DNA from: an uncultured Acinetobacter sp.
GTDB lineage: Bacteria; Cyanobacteriota; Vampirovibrionia; Gastranaerophilales; Gastranaerophilaceae
DNA: 26,353 nucleotides
Assembly: GCA_946623365.1 (NCBI GenBank)
Contig: CAMORE010000010.1
Location: 1 to 26,353, forward strand
Direction of reading: 5' to 3'
Shown: one piece after another, positions 13,743-23,275 of the stretch
Numbering within the stretch: the first letter of the stretch is position 1
Layout of the letters: every line of letters begins with the position of its first letter
Position numbers and translations under genes: made by a program
The notes under the pieces: generated by a model
Told to the model about the DNA's origin: nothing
Database searches by the model: none
What the model saw: only the letters and a program-made list of their open reading frames with translations

Positions 13743-15110
13743 TTATTTTACAATTTCTACCAAAGCTTCTACTACACTCGGATCCCACTTAACACCGGAT
13801 TCCTCTTGAATAACCTTAAGAGCTTCCTCTTTTGACATAGCACTTCTGTATGACCTATCGGAAGTCATGGCTGTATATGCATCTGCCACAGCAATTATTC
13901 TTGAACCAAACGGTATTGAATTTCCTTTCAATCCTTCCGGTTCTCCGCCGCCGTTCCAACGTTCACGATGATAGTGAATATATGGTATTACCTCTGACAA
14001 GAAATTAATATTCATTAACAGATTTACACCGACATTCGGATGGTTCTGTAATTTTTCCCAATCTTCTTTTGAGAGCTTGCCTTTATTGGTAAACAATGAT
14101 TCAGGGAGTGTAATTTTACCAATGTTTTGCAAAAGTCCTGCATAATATACCAAATCTGTTGTTTTTTCATTTAGGTGCAATTGCTGGCAAAGTTTTTTCG
14201 CTAAATCCGCAGTGTTTTGAGAGTGTGAAACTTTGTACTGTCCTTTTTCATCAACAGCTTTTGCCAATTTTTCTACAAATGCCTGTTGTTGAGTTCCTAA
14301 GTCTCCTATTAAAGCTGTTAATTCAGCTCTCAGATGCTGTAAAACTTTTTCTGATATTAAATCATCTATAACAACAAGTTCAGTATGTTCAATTATTTGC
14401 TGTAAATGCATTGATGTTCCGAATAAACATCCGATTGTTTCCACAAGCTGAGAATATGCTCGCTTTATTGTTTTTTCTTTATAGTTTTCGATAACTATTA
14501 CACCAACTACATAAGCATTATTATGTATCGGAAATACTGCCAAAGACTTAACATCGTATTCTTTTAGCTCATATTTCGGGATAAAGTTATCTATTTGAGA
14601 CACATCTTTGATTTGGATTTTTTCAACCTTTTTGAATGCGTCTACTACTATGGATTTATCATTCTCTGCGTATCCAAGCTTTTTGGAATACATGTCTTCA
14701 TCAAATTCTACGGAAGAACCGACAAGACCGAGTAGTTTATCCTCAATATCAAGTCCTTTTGTATACTCTTGAGTTAAATATATATGACATGCATCCACAT
14801 CTAAAATTTGGGTTAAAGTTTTTGCTATAGAATTATATACAACATACTCATCTTGCGAATTAAAACCTAATACACAAAGAGTATTGTCTAAAGAATAAAT
14901 AGAAATCAGCTCTTTTAATTGCGATCTTAATCTTTCTTTTCTTCCTGTTGCATCTTTGCTGATTTTATTTGCTAAATCTTCGGAAATCAAATATTCAGAT
15001 ATAAAATCACCCATATTGAGTGCAAATATTTCTTCCAGCGGATCTTCTTCCATATATTCAATTGTTTTGCCGAAAAGTGATGCGCCCATTTCTTCTTCTT
15101 TATCTGTCAT
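13743..15110 (-). CDS. GAF domain plus degenerate HD-GYP protein
   Basis: A 455-residue cytosolic protein. I place the start at 15110 because GCAGGAAGGA sits 6 nt upstream; an ATG 33 bp further out (15143) lacks such a site. Residues about 80-235 look like a GAF sensor domain, ending AVFPIHNNAYVVGVIVIENY. Residues about 285-455 follow the HD-GYP pattern (HS at 296, GKI at 331-333, HP at 357-358, VADAYTAMTSDRSYR at 408-422). The metal-binding HD dyad is QN (GLLQNIGKI, 326-333), HHE-x-x-DG becomes HRE-x-x-NG, and GYP becomes GEP (389-391). HD-GYP proteins hydrolyse cyclic di-GMP; with these ligands lost, this one is probably not a hydrolase and may instead bind a nucleotide or partner. It is monocistronic, 226 bp upstream of the membrane-protein operon and in the same direction. 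Confidence 0.82.
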   Translation of the reverse strand: MTDKEEEMGASLFGKTIEYMEEDPLEEIFALNMGDFISEYLISEDLANKISKDATGRKERLRSQLKELISIYSLDNTLCVLGFNSQDEYVVYNSIAKTLTQILDVDACHIYLTQEYTKGLDIEDKLLGLVGSSVEFDEDMYSKKLGYAENDKSIVVDAFKKVEKIQIKDVSQIDNFIPKYELKEYDVKSLAVFPIHNNAYVVGVIVIENYKEKTIKRAYSQLVETIGCLFGTSMHLQQIIEHTELVVIDDLISEKVLQHLRAELTALIGDLGTQQQAFVEKLAKAVDEKGQYKVSHSQNTADLAKKLCQQLHLNEKTTDLVYYAGLLQNIGKITLPESLFTNKGKLSKEDWEKLQNHPNVGVNLLMNINFLSEVIPYIHYHRERWNGGGEPEGLKGNSIPFGSRIIAVADAYTAMTSDRSYRSAMSKEEALKVIQEESGVKWDPSVVEALVEIVK

Positions 15111-15364
15111 AATATTCCTTCCTGCAAAATTATCGTTCGTCATTAAATTTCTACTTACTACATCTTCTTTTTGGTAATAAATTTTTCACCTTACATTTTA
15201 TATAACGGCACATTTTTTAAAAACTTTAATGATTTTAACAAAAATTATACTTTAGTTGTAGATTTGTTATACTTTTATAGGTAAAAGTCAATAAATATAA
15301 GCATTTTAAAAATTTACATAACTTTATAATTTGTTACAGATAATTCAGAAATTTTAAATTTGCA

Positions 15365-17182
15365 TTATAAAAGTTTAGAAATATATTCTTTGTAACACTT
15401 AACTGCATTATCGAAGCTTTGCGGAAAATCTTTTCTTATTTGTTTGCAAAGCGACTTATCGTTTGTTAAGATTCCACGCACGACTTCAGAAAAAAGTTCG
15501 CCTGCACTTTCGGAATGATATGCTCTTTGTGCTTCTTCACCTATTTTTGATATATAGGCATCCTGTTCTTTTTCATATGTTCTTCTATACTTAATATTCC
15601 ATGAAAACTTGCAACCGCCCATATAATAATCTATAAGATGTCCCAATTCATGAACTATAGTATCTTTATGATTTTGTGCTGTAATATTATGTAGGGGTGT
15701 TGCATATCCGGCAGAATTAAATGATTTGGAATAAGCAAACCCTGTAGTAAGTTTTCCAAGTTTGTAGAACATTTCTGAGTCATCATTCCTGTCATACAAA
15801 TGATTACACTCTTTTGCTAAGATTAAAAGAATTTCTCCGGGTAATTTTTGAAGAGTTTTAGCAAAATCTATTTTATTGCGACTTCCCATTGATAATATTT
15901 TATCTAAATCAATACAGACACTTGTTTTCTTTGCTACATCTGTTATAACAGCCTTATATCCATTAAATTTGACCTTATAACTTTTTCCATGATAAAAATC
16001 ATTTGATATTTGAATGTTCGATTGGTAATTTTTGTCGTAGTTTAATGCATCCATCAGCAAATTTTGGAATTTATTTAAATAATTTTGCTTTTCTTCAAAT
16101 GAAAGATTTTTATTTTTTTTCACAAAATCAAAAAAGTCTTGTTTATATTTATATTCAAACCAATTTATAACAGAGCATATATTATCTTTATTTATTTTTT
16201 TTAATGCTATTTTTGAAACTAAGCCAATCGATTTTATATCTTTAACCAATGCATCCGGATTAAATAAATTCCCTTCAGCATCGAATTTATATTCATTTTC
16301 CTCTGTTCCTAAGTATGAAACTTTACCATTTTTACCATATTCTATTTCAATTTTTTTTGAGGATTTTTCTCCTGATGAATTATACAAATTTATATCTGTT
16401 ATAACATTATTTTCTACATATATTGCCTTAGTTTTAATATTGTTATTGTATTCATAAATTTTAAAAGTATGATTTTCTTTATTTTTGAACACTTGCTTTA
16501 TAAGAGAATTATTTTTTGAAACTACTATCAAATCTTTTTCTTTATTTTCTTCTACTGTGTATTCAGGCGCCGGATATTGCTTTTTCAGGCTTTGAAGCGT
16601 GTATTCATTTTCATTAAATGTTGGTCTTGCATACTTTGTTTGCAAATTTTTTGCAAGCTTTTGTTGGTTATCAAGTTTTGAACCGTTTTTAATAAGGTCA
16701 ACAAGTATATTAATGTACTCATTAGCTTGGGGCATGTTTATTAATTCATCAACATTTGGCAGTGTACGTAAATCTATTTTTAATTCGGTTGCTTTTCGGA
16801 TAAGAGGATTAATTATAACTGTTTTTACTGTTTCATAATCCAGAAACAGCTCTCTATTGATTGCATTTGGTAGTGCATTCAAACTCGTTCCTTTTGACAA
16901 ATGCTGATACTCTGACAAAATACCGATAACATTATCTTTGTTAATGATTCTTTTTAGCATGCTTTCGGTTTTTTTATAGCAACTTGCATTTTTAATTTGG
17001 TTATAAATAATTTGTGCACAATCTCTGTCTGACATTTTTTGTCTTCTCTCAGACACATGCTGCTGAGTAGAATGACTAATTACAACAGGATTGGATGCAG
17101 CTTTTATTTTTGAAGATGAAACAAAAGCCGGTATTGGTGTATATTTTAAAGGTATAGAAAACAAATCTATATTATGTGGCAT
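15365..17182 (-). CDS. Large protein with C-terminal M34-like zinc metallopeptidase domain
   Basis: A 605-residue protein. I choose the ATG at 17182 (AAGGA 6 nt upstream) over an ATG 45 bp further out. The C-terminal domain has TIVHELGHLIDYYMG with zinc ligands H511 and H515 and catalytic E512. It is followed 47 residues later by ESAGELFSEV, where E562 is the expected third ligand. That spacing and the E-L-F-S-E pattern resemble the anthrax lethal factor/Pro-Pro endopeptidase-type (M34-like) group. The middle (about 235-305) is rich in short strands with repeated Tyr-x-x-x-Gly turns; the N-terminal part (about 45-200) is helical and unrecognised. There is no signal peptide or membrane helix, so it is cytosolic or exported by another route. 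Substrate unknown. It is divergent from glyS and monocistronic. The family call is moderate; a zinc peptidase is well supported. Confidence 0.72.
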   Translation of the reverse strand: MPHNIDLFSIPLKYTPIPAFVSSSKIKAASNPVVISHSTQQHVSERRQKMSDRDCAQIIYNQIKNASCYKKTESMLKRIINKDNVIGILSEYQHLSKGTSLNALPNAINRELFLDYETVKTVIINPLIRKATELKIDLRTLPNVDELINMPQANEYINILVDLIKNGSKLDNQQKLAKNLQTKYARPTFNENEYTLQSLKKQYPAPEYTVEENKEKDLIVVSKNNSLIKQVFKNKENHTFKIYEYNNNIKTKAIYVENNVITDINLYNSSGEKSSKKIEIEYGKNGKVSYLGTEENEYKFDAEGNLFNPDALVKDIKSIGLVSKIALKKINKDNICSVINWFEYKYKQDFFDFVKKNKNLSFEEKQNYLNKFQNLLMDALNYDKNYQSNIQISNDFYHGKSYKVKFNGYKAVITDVAKKTSVCIDLDKILSMGSRNKIDFAKTLQKLPGEILLILAKECNHLYDRNDDSEMFYKLGKLTTGFAYSKSFNSAGYATPLHNITAQNHKDTIVHELGHLIDYYMGGCKFSWNIKYRRTYEKEQDAYISKIGEEAQRAYHSESAGELFSEVVRGILTNDKSLCKQIRKDFPQSFDNAVKCYKEYISKLL

Positions 17183-17385
17183 AAATATCCTTATGATGTT
17201 ATATATATAAAGTATATAAATATGCAAAAATTGCGTATTCTTTTCTTTATATTACAATTTCGTTACAAAGCGATATTTCATGCAGAACCATACAAAAAAG
17301 TAGTTTTTCATTTTAACAAAAGAAAAGTTATTAAACAGGCATAATAAACAGTTAAAAAATAATTATATATTCCTGCTGTTTAGTG

Positions 17386-17391
17386 TATAAT
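17386..17391 (+). promoter_or_regulatory. -10 element upstream of glyS
   Basis: A perfect TATAAT lies 35 nt before the glyS ATG, preceded by TTATAT (17363-17368) at a 17-bp spacing as a weak -35. Inverted TAAACAGG (17333-17340 region) and CCTGCTGTTTA (just upstream of the -10) could be operator halves. The rest of the 243-bp divergent gap is AT-rich with no other clear element. Confidence 0.4.
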
Positions 17392-17425
17392 TAAACCATT
17401 GAAATATAAAATAGTGGAGAAAATG

Positions 17426-19417
17426 ATGAGTAAATATTTATTTGAAGTTGGTGTTGAAGAATTACCGTATAAATTTATTCCGATGGCAATTGAACAATTA
17501 AAACAAGGTTTTGATAAATTTTTAAAAGATAATAATGTAAGTTTTTCAGATATAAAAGTCATGGCGACTCCGAGAAGACTGGCTGTTATTATTGACGGAC
17601 TTTCATCTTCTCAGCCTGATATAGAAAAAATTGTAAAAGGGCCGATTTCAAAAGTTGCATTTGATGAGCATGGAAATCTTACAAAAGCAGGGGAAGGTTT
17701 TGCAAATAAAAACGGAGTTACTAAAGATGATTTGTACGTAGAAGATAATTATGTGCATGCCAAAATCTGTATTAAAGGTAAAAATACGAAAGATTTACTG
17801 AAAGAAAATGTTCCTGTAATATTTTCTAAACTCCAAGGCCCTCACTTCATGAGATGGGGAACAAACGAAACTAAATTTTCACGCCCGATAAGATGGGTTT
17901 TGTCAATTTTAGATTCAGAGCAGGTTCCTGTAAGAATTATCGATAAAGATTCTTCAAACATAACAAACGGTCACAGATTTTCTGCTCAAAATATTGTAAT
18001 TAACAATCCGGATGAATATGTTAATAAACTTAGAGATGCAAAAGTTATAGTCGATCAAGACGAACGTAAAGCAAAAATTTTGGAACTGACAAAAATAGAA
18101 GCAGACAAACTAAATGCAGAAACTAAAATTTCTGATGACTTGCTTGAAGAAGTAACATTTATTGTTGAGTATCCTGTTGCAGTTACATGTGATTTTGATA
18201 CAGCTTATCTTACAATCCCGCAGGAAGTTGCTGTTACAGTTATGGAAACTCACCAAAGATACTTTGCTTTATATGAAAAATCAGGAAAACTGATAAATAA
18301 ATTTGTAACCATAACGAATTATATCGGTAATGAATTTGAAAATATTAAAGCCGGTAATTTAAGAGTTATCAAGGCAAGACTCGACGATGCGGTATTTTTC
18401 TTTAATGAAGATACAAAAAAACCTCTTGAATCTTATGTTGAAAATCTTAAGGGCATGACTTTCCAAAAGGGCATGGGTTCTGTTTATGATAAAACAGAAA
18501 GAATTATTAAATTATCTGAAAATATTGCAAATGCTTTAGGTGTTAATAAACCTTCCGTAAAAAGAACCGCAGAACTATGTAAAGCAGATTTGGCAACCAA
18601 TCTTGTTTTTGAATTTACCGAACTTCAAGGATTTATTGGTGCTGATTATGCTCGAGTTTCAGGAGAAGAAAAAGGCGTTCAAGACGGTATAAGAGAACAC
18701 TATTTTCCTCTTAATGCAGATTCTGAAACCGCAAAAAGCATTGAGGGTCAAATTGTAGGTATAGCTGATAAAATAGATACTATTTGTGCGGTATTTGCAG
18801 CCGGCAAAAAGCCAACAGGCTCATCAGATCCTCTCGGGGTAAGAAGAGCGGCTTTAGGTATTATTAAAACAATATTAGAACATAATATTAAATTGAATTT
18901 ATCTGATGTTATAGAAAAAGCTATTTCTTACTTACCTGTTCAAGCTGATATTAAAGCTGACGTTGAAGAGTTTTTTGTTCAAAGGTTGATTATTTTCTTG
19001 AATTCGGATTATTCAAAAAATATACTGGAAGCATGCTCTGCTAATAATCCTTGCAAAGACTTCTGCGACTATGTTTTAAGAGTAAAAGCAGTAAGTAAAT
19101 TAAACGATGAAAAACTTTTAGAAAATGCTAATCGTGTATTAAGAATACTAAAAGATAACACTTCAAATAATATTAACGAAAATTTATTTATGGAACAGGC
19201 TGAAAAAGATTTGTATAGAGCAATTCAAAATGTTAATTTTACAGGTGATTATGAAAAATATCTGAATGATTTAATAACAATAAATCCTGCTGTAACAAAA
19301 TTCTTTGATGATGTTCTTGTAATGGATAAAGATGAAAAAGTTAAAAATAATCGTCTTGCATTGTTAAATAGTTTAAAAGATAAATATATTCTTTTAACCG
19401 ATTTTGCAAAACTATAA
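17426..19417 (+). CDS. glyS: Glycyl-tRNA synthetase beta subunit
   Basis: A 663-residue beta subunit of the tetrameric (alpha2-beta2) bacterial glycyl-tRNA synthetase, which binds tRNA-Gly while the alpha subunit carries the aminoacylation site. The N-terminus MSKYLFEVGVEELPYKFIP is diagnostic. Other family stretches are MATPRRLAV, MRWGTNETKFSRPIRWV, METHQRYFAL and SSDPLGVRRAALGI. The C-terminal anticodon-binding domain includes VLVMDKDEKVKNNRLALLN. The start is chosen at 17426, 7 nt after GTGGAG; an ATG one codon earlier is possible. No glyQ (alpha subunit) gene is next to it, so the alpha subunit must be encoded elsewhere. It appears monocistronic, and I see no obvious terminator in the 219 bp after it. 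Confidence 0.96.
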   Translation: MSKYLFEVGVEELPYKFIPMAIEQLKQGFDKFLKDNNVSFSDIKVMATPRRLAVIIDGLSSSQPDIEKIVKGPISKVAFDEHGNLTKAGEGFANKNGVTKDDLYVEDNYVHAKICIKGKNTKDLLKENVPVIFSKLQGPHFMRWGTNETKFSRPIRWVLSILDSEQVPVRIIDKDSSNITNGHRFSAQNIVINNPDEYVNKLRDAKVIVDQDERKAKILELTKIEADKLNAETKISDDLLEEVTFIVEYPVAVTCDFDTAYLTIPQEVAVTVMETHQRYFALYEKSGKLINKFVTITNYIGNEFENIKAGNLRVIKARLDDAVFFFNEDTKKPLESYVENLKGMTFQKGMGSVYDKTERIIKLSENIANALGVNKPSVKRTAELCKADLATNLVFEFTELQGFIGADYARVSGEEKGVQDGIREHYFPLNADSETAKSIEGQIVGIADKIDTICAVFAAGKKPTGSSDPLGVRRAALGIIKTILEHNIKLNLSDVIEKAISYLPVQADIKADVEEFFVQRLIIFLNSDYSKNILEACSANNPCKDFCDYVLRVKAVSKLNDEKLLENANRVLRILKDNTSNNINENLFMEQAEKDLYRAIQNVNFTGDYEKYLNDLITINPAVTKFFDDVLVMDKDEKVKNNRLALLNSLKDKYILLTDFAKL

Positions 19418-19542
19418 AATCGCATCAAAACAGACAGAAACCTTTTAACATAAACCGAGAATCAGAATGTAATAATGTATTATTGTAATAATTGCTTATT
19501 CTTGGTAACATTTACTATGTGTGGAGTATTTAAATCTTTAAA

Positions 19543-19561
19543 AATTTGTTTGTAACAAATT
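19543..19561 (+). promoter_or_regulatory. Perfect inverted repeat upstream of the GH13 module
   Basis: AATTTGTT (19543-19550) and AACAAATT (19554-19561) are perfectly complementary around TGT, 76 bp before the ATG at 19637. There is no T-run, so a terminator is unlikely. It is better seen as an operator or a leader hairpin for the three-gene module. No convincing promoter could be picked in this AT-rich gap. Confidence 0.35.
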
Positions 19562-19636
19562 GTTAAAAGAATTCTTTCATGCTAGCAAAAAAAATTTTTA
19601 CATTACTTTTATTATATAGCTACCAATGGGGTTCGT

Positions 19637-20710
19637 ATGATTCAGGAAGTAAGTCTATCAGATAGCCAAATCAGATTCAAATCAAAGTCAATAACAAGCA
19701 AACCTGAGAAAAATGAAGAATCAGAGATTTTGCCAAACACTTTGAATACAAGAATTCTGCAAAAACTCGACAAAACAGAAAGTGCCATAATTGAGTACCC
19801 TGTTAAAGGATTAAGAGGGGATGTTAATTCAGATTTTTACGAATTTCTTTCTATGGGTATTATTCCTTATTGCATTGGCAGCGGTATGTTTATAGCAATG
19901 TTTAATCTTCTGCATAAGCATTTAACACCAAAAGCATCATTAACCGGTAAAAAAATGGGGCTCGGAGTTTTATTTTACGGATTGGGAAAAACTTTATCCG
20001 GAGATTTAGTAACGCGACCTGTTAATTGGTTTACCGGAGTAGATATAGAACTTCCATACAAAAATATTTATTGCACACTTCCCACAAAACCCGGTGCAGA
20101 AGCTGATGTCGACCATAAACATCAACAGAGAAAAGTATATGACAGTATTGAATTCTTTAGAAAAGATTTAATAGAAAAACATCCTGAATATGGAAAAGCT
20201 TATTATGACAGCATAGCTAAAAAGATTGGTTTAGGTGAAAATTTAAATGATTCGGTGACTGAAACTACACCTATTATTCAAAGCATTGTTGCTTCAACAA
20301 AAACGGCAAAAAGCTTATCAACATACGCATGGGCAGCAGTAGGAGTTGGACTTGCCGTTCAAAATTGCTGGGCAGACTTCTTTAAAGCATTTTCTGAAAG
20401 ACCCAAATATATATCTAAAGAGGGAGAAAATCTCTTCTCGAAAATGGGCGGGAAACTCAAGAATACAGGTAAAAATACATACAATTTAACAAAAACATTT
20501 GTTAAGACATTCGGCAAGGCTTGTAAAACAATGTGGACAGGCGAACCAAATAATAAGGGATTTATGAAGCATGCCGGCAAAGCGGGTATTATACTTACGG
20601 CATTATTAACACTTGCATCAACAGCTAATGTTATATACAGAGCGCGCCATATGGGCAAACTTGCAAACAAAGATTTGATTGACAAAACTGAAGAAAGTAC
20701 GGTGATATAG
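19637..20710 (+). CDS. Unrecognised membrane-associated protein, first gene of a three-gene module
   Basis: A 357-residue protein of no family I recognise. The N-terminal 60 residues are polar and include IRFKSK (12-17). Hydrophobic, probably membrane-spanning stretches lie at about 69-92 (LSMGIIPYCIGSGMFIAMFN), 226-245 (weak) and 312-334 (AGKAGIILTALLTLASTANV). The loop at about 100-135 is Gly-rich (GLGVLFYGLGKTLSGDLVTRP), and the region 250-305 is strongly basic (Lys-rich), so it is likely cytoplasmic. There are no catalytic motifs. The ATG has GGGG about 9 nt upstream. Its stop directly abuts the ATG of the next gene, and together with the GH13 gene it forms a tight operon. It may form a membrane complex with the next product; function unknown. 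Confidence 0.75.
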   Translation: MIQEVSLSDSQIRFKSKSITSKPEKNEESEILPNTLNTRILQKLDKTESAIIEYPVKGLRGDVNSDFYEFLSMGIIPYCIGSGMFIAMFNLLHKHLTPKASLTGKKMGLGVLFYGLGKTLSGDLVTRPVNWFTGVDIELPYKNIYCTLPTKPGAEADVDHKHQQRKVYDSIEFFRKDLIEKHPEYGKAYYDSIAKKIGLGENLNDSVTETTPIIQSIVASTKTAKSLSTYAWAAVGVGLAVQNCWADFFKAFSERPKYISKEGENLFSKMGGKLKNTGKNTYNLTKTFVKTFGKACKTMWTGEPNNKGFMKHAGKAGIILTALLTLASTANVIYRARHMGKLANKDLIDKTEESTVI

Positions 20711-23275
20711 ATGGCAATTAATCCTATACAACCGAATGTGGAAATGAAAACTTATAGGGACGCTAAAACCCCTATAAAGACAAATAATCTCGTTCATCCT
20801 CTTCCGGCGGAAGGACATTTGGTTCATGATTCCCTTCTTTCCATACCAAAGTTTTGGCTCAAAGATATTGCATATGATATGAAAGCCGTAAAAGACGGTT
20901 TTGCGGGAACTGCTAAAGACCATCAAACAGGAAGATTAAATGATGTTGGTTTAAAATTAGGCGGTATTGGAATTGCTACATACCTTGCATCAAGAACTAC
21001 CGACCCTAAAATGCGTATAATGGAATACTTAGGATTAGGTGCGTTTTTAACATCTATGTCTTTATATCCGATGATTGCAATCAATGCACCATCAAGAATG
21101 GTTCAAGGTTATGATATAGGTAAAGAATATATTGACGACCAAGGTCGTAAAAAATCAGTTTATCAAGACGGCAATTACATACCTATGGACTTATACAGAG
21201 GAGAGTATGTCGGTGAAAACCTTGAGATTATGGGCGATAGAATGGGAATCCCGAGAGATATTAAAAACCGTAATGAATTAATAAAAGAACAGGCAAGAAA
21301 AACCGCTATTCAAAATAATACACTATGGATGCTTGGTGCAGGATTCGCAACCCCTGTTATGACAGCTCTTATTTGCTGCGGCTTGGAGAAAGTTATTTCT
21401 CCTGTTATGGAGGCTGTAAGAAATAAAAAATTTAATTCTAAAATTAAAAATCTTCTTAAAGACACAACAGACATGCCTTTGGATATTAATCAAATCAGTT
21501 CCAACTCTTTAAGTAAAAAAGTAGAAAAATTCTTGACTAATTATAAAGATAAGGAATTACCAAAAGAAAAATTTGACAAGTTAGTTAAAATGTTATCAGA
21601 TGAAACAGATGATAATTTAACTCAAGGTATAAAAGAAGATTTAGAGAAAGTTCTTCATTCAGATAAAAATGCATTCAAAATAGAAAATACACTGACTGAC
21701 GAAATTAAAACAGTAATAAGAGAAACAGCAACAGGCAGAAATCCTGCAACAATTAATGCAGTGTTTAATCCTTCAAAAGCTGATATAGATTTGGCTCTTA
21801 AAAAAGCAGGTTCCGACGGTCAGTATATTACAGAAGAACAATTAGCGATATTCAAAAATGAACTCAAAAACATATTTAATACAAAAATTGAAGCTCAAAG
21901 TGGCAATAAAAATGCTCTTTATATGGAAGAGAATAATATAGTAGAAAGCATTATTAATTCAATAAAGAAAAAACCTTCATCTTATGTAAGTGAGAATACT
22001 TTAAAAGATATTACAGAGCTGGCAAAAGTTTTAGGTGATTTTAAAAACAAAAATGCAGCATTGGACAAATGCAAATCATTTAAAGTTGAACATACTCCGG
22101 AAACTGTATTAGCCCGTTCATATAAAAAGTTTGAAGACGCTATTTTTGAAGCACTAAAAATAGAATACAAAGACTTAAGACAGATGAAGGAATCTGAACA
22201 ATTTACAAAAGAAATTTTGGAAAAGAAAATTGAAGCTTTAGTAAACAACAAGGAAAAATATTCCAAAACGTTGGACAAACTGGTTAAGATAATGTCTGAT
22301 ACAGAAATAGCACTTCATGGTGAATTTAAAAATGATTCTTACCTAAAAGACTTAATTACGGCTTATGAAAACAACTATAATAATACCGCAAAACGTATTA
22401 ATAATTTAGGAAATGGTAAATTTGCAAAAACAATTAACAAATTGGTTAAGGAAGATGTTAATACACTTTCAAATTCAGTAAGTTCAAGATACGATTTATT
22501 CCAAATTATAGACGGAGTAAAAGAACCCGTCTTAAGAAGTGAAGACTGGAGTATACCTGAAGATAAAAGATTTAAAGACTTTGCAAAAATACATTCAAAC
22601 GGAGTAGGATCTTCCAAAGAGATGAAAATTACACGCCTGATTGATAGAATTCAGGGTGTAAAAAACAGTCAGTATCGTATTATACATGCACTTGATGTAT
22701 ACAAGAGAGAAATACCTAAAGGAGAATACGAAAAAGCATTAAATCAAACCATAAAGGATGTTTTATTAGGTGCATCGGCAGCTGACCATGCTCAAAAACT
22801 TCATACAATTAATAATCCTCAATACTATTGGGATATCATAAACAAAGGCTGGGCAAACGGTATACAAAACGAAACAAAGAAGTCAATGGAAGCGTTTGAT
22901 ACAGATAAAAAAGGTGATATTTTAAAACGTTTTGAAGACTACTTAGAAAAAATCAGAAGTTCAATCGGACGAAATGAAGGAGACTTTACAAAACCTGATC
23001 ATAAAATATTAGGTAAATTAGATGAAGTCTTATCAAGAAAATACGCACCGAGTTCTATATCAAATTTGAAAAACTTCAACTTGGTTGCACAGAATCCGAT
23101 AGATTTCTTTAAAAAGGCGTCAAAAATCAGATTTGAAAATCAAAAATGGTTAAGAACCGCATCAGCAATCGGAGGGGTCGTTCTGGCAGGAACTGTACTT
23201 GCTCAATTCTGTTTTGGCAAGATTAAAAATCCGCATAATATACAAAAGCAGGTGAACGATGATAAAAATATCTAG
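20711..23275 (+). CDS. Large unrecognised protein: membrane N-terminus, long helical middle, C-terminal anchor
   Basis: An 854-residue protein I cannot assign. The N-terminal part has likely membrane segments at about 80-94, 104-126 and 203-224, with a soluble loop between (GYDIGKEYIDDQGRKKSVY; YIPMDLYRGEYVGENLEIMG). From about 235 to 800 it is highly charged (Lys/Glu/Asp/Asn), almost certainly helical and partly coiled-coil, with no enzymatic motif. A single hydrophobic segment near the end (about 817-836, SAIGGVVLAGTVLAQFCFG) would anchor the C-terminus. The topology suggests a large cytoplasmic arch or scaffold held to the membrane at both ends. It starts immediately at the end of the 357-residue gene and overlaps the GH13 gene by 17 bp, so the three are co-translated. 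Base composition is like that of its neighbours. Confidence 0.75.
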   Translation: MAINPIQPNVEMKTYRDAKTPIKTNNLVHPLPAEGHLVHDSLLSIPKFWLKDIAYDMKAVKDGFAGTAKDHQTGRLNDVGLKLGGIGIATYLASRTTDPKMRIMEYLGLGAFLTSMSLYPMIAINAPSRMVQGYDIGKEYIDDQGRKKSVYQDGNYIPMDLYRGEYVGENLEIMGDRMGIPRDIKNRNELIKEQARKTAIQNNTLWMLGAGFATPVMTALICCGLEKVISPVMEAVRNKKFNSKIKNLLKDTTDMPLDINQISSNSLSKKVEKFLTNYKDKELPKEKFDKLVKMLSDETDDNLTQGIKEDLEKVLHSDKNAFKIENTLTDEIKTVIRETATGRNPATINAVFNPSKADIDLALKKAGSDGQYITEEQLAIFKNELKNIFNTKIEAQSGNKNALYMEENNIVESIINSIKKKPSSYVSENTLKDITELAKVLGDFKNKNAALDKCKSFKVEHTPETVLARSYKKFEDAIFEALKIEYKDLRQMKESEQFTKEILEKKIEALVNNKEKYSKTLDKLVKIMSDTEIALHGEFKNDSYLKDLITAYENNYNNTAKRINNLGNGKFAKTINKLVKEDVNTLSNSVSSRYDLFQIIDGVKEPVLRSEDWSIPEDKRFKDFAKIHSNGVGSSKEMKITRLIDRIQGVKNSQYRIIHALDVYKREIPKGEYEKALNQTIKDVLLGASAADHAQKLHTINNPQYYWDIINKGWANGIQNETKKSMEAFDTDKKGDILKRFEDYLEKIRSSIGRNEGDFTKPDHKILGKLDEVLSRKYAPSSISNLKNFNLVAQNPIDFFKKASKIRFENQKWLRTASAIGGVVLAGTVLAQFCFGKIKNPHNIQKQVNDDKNI

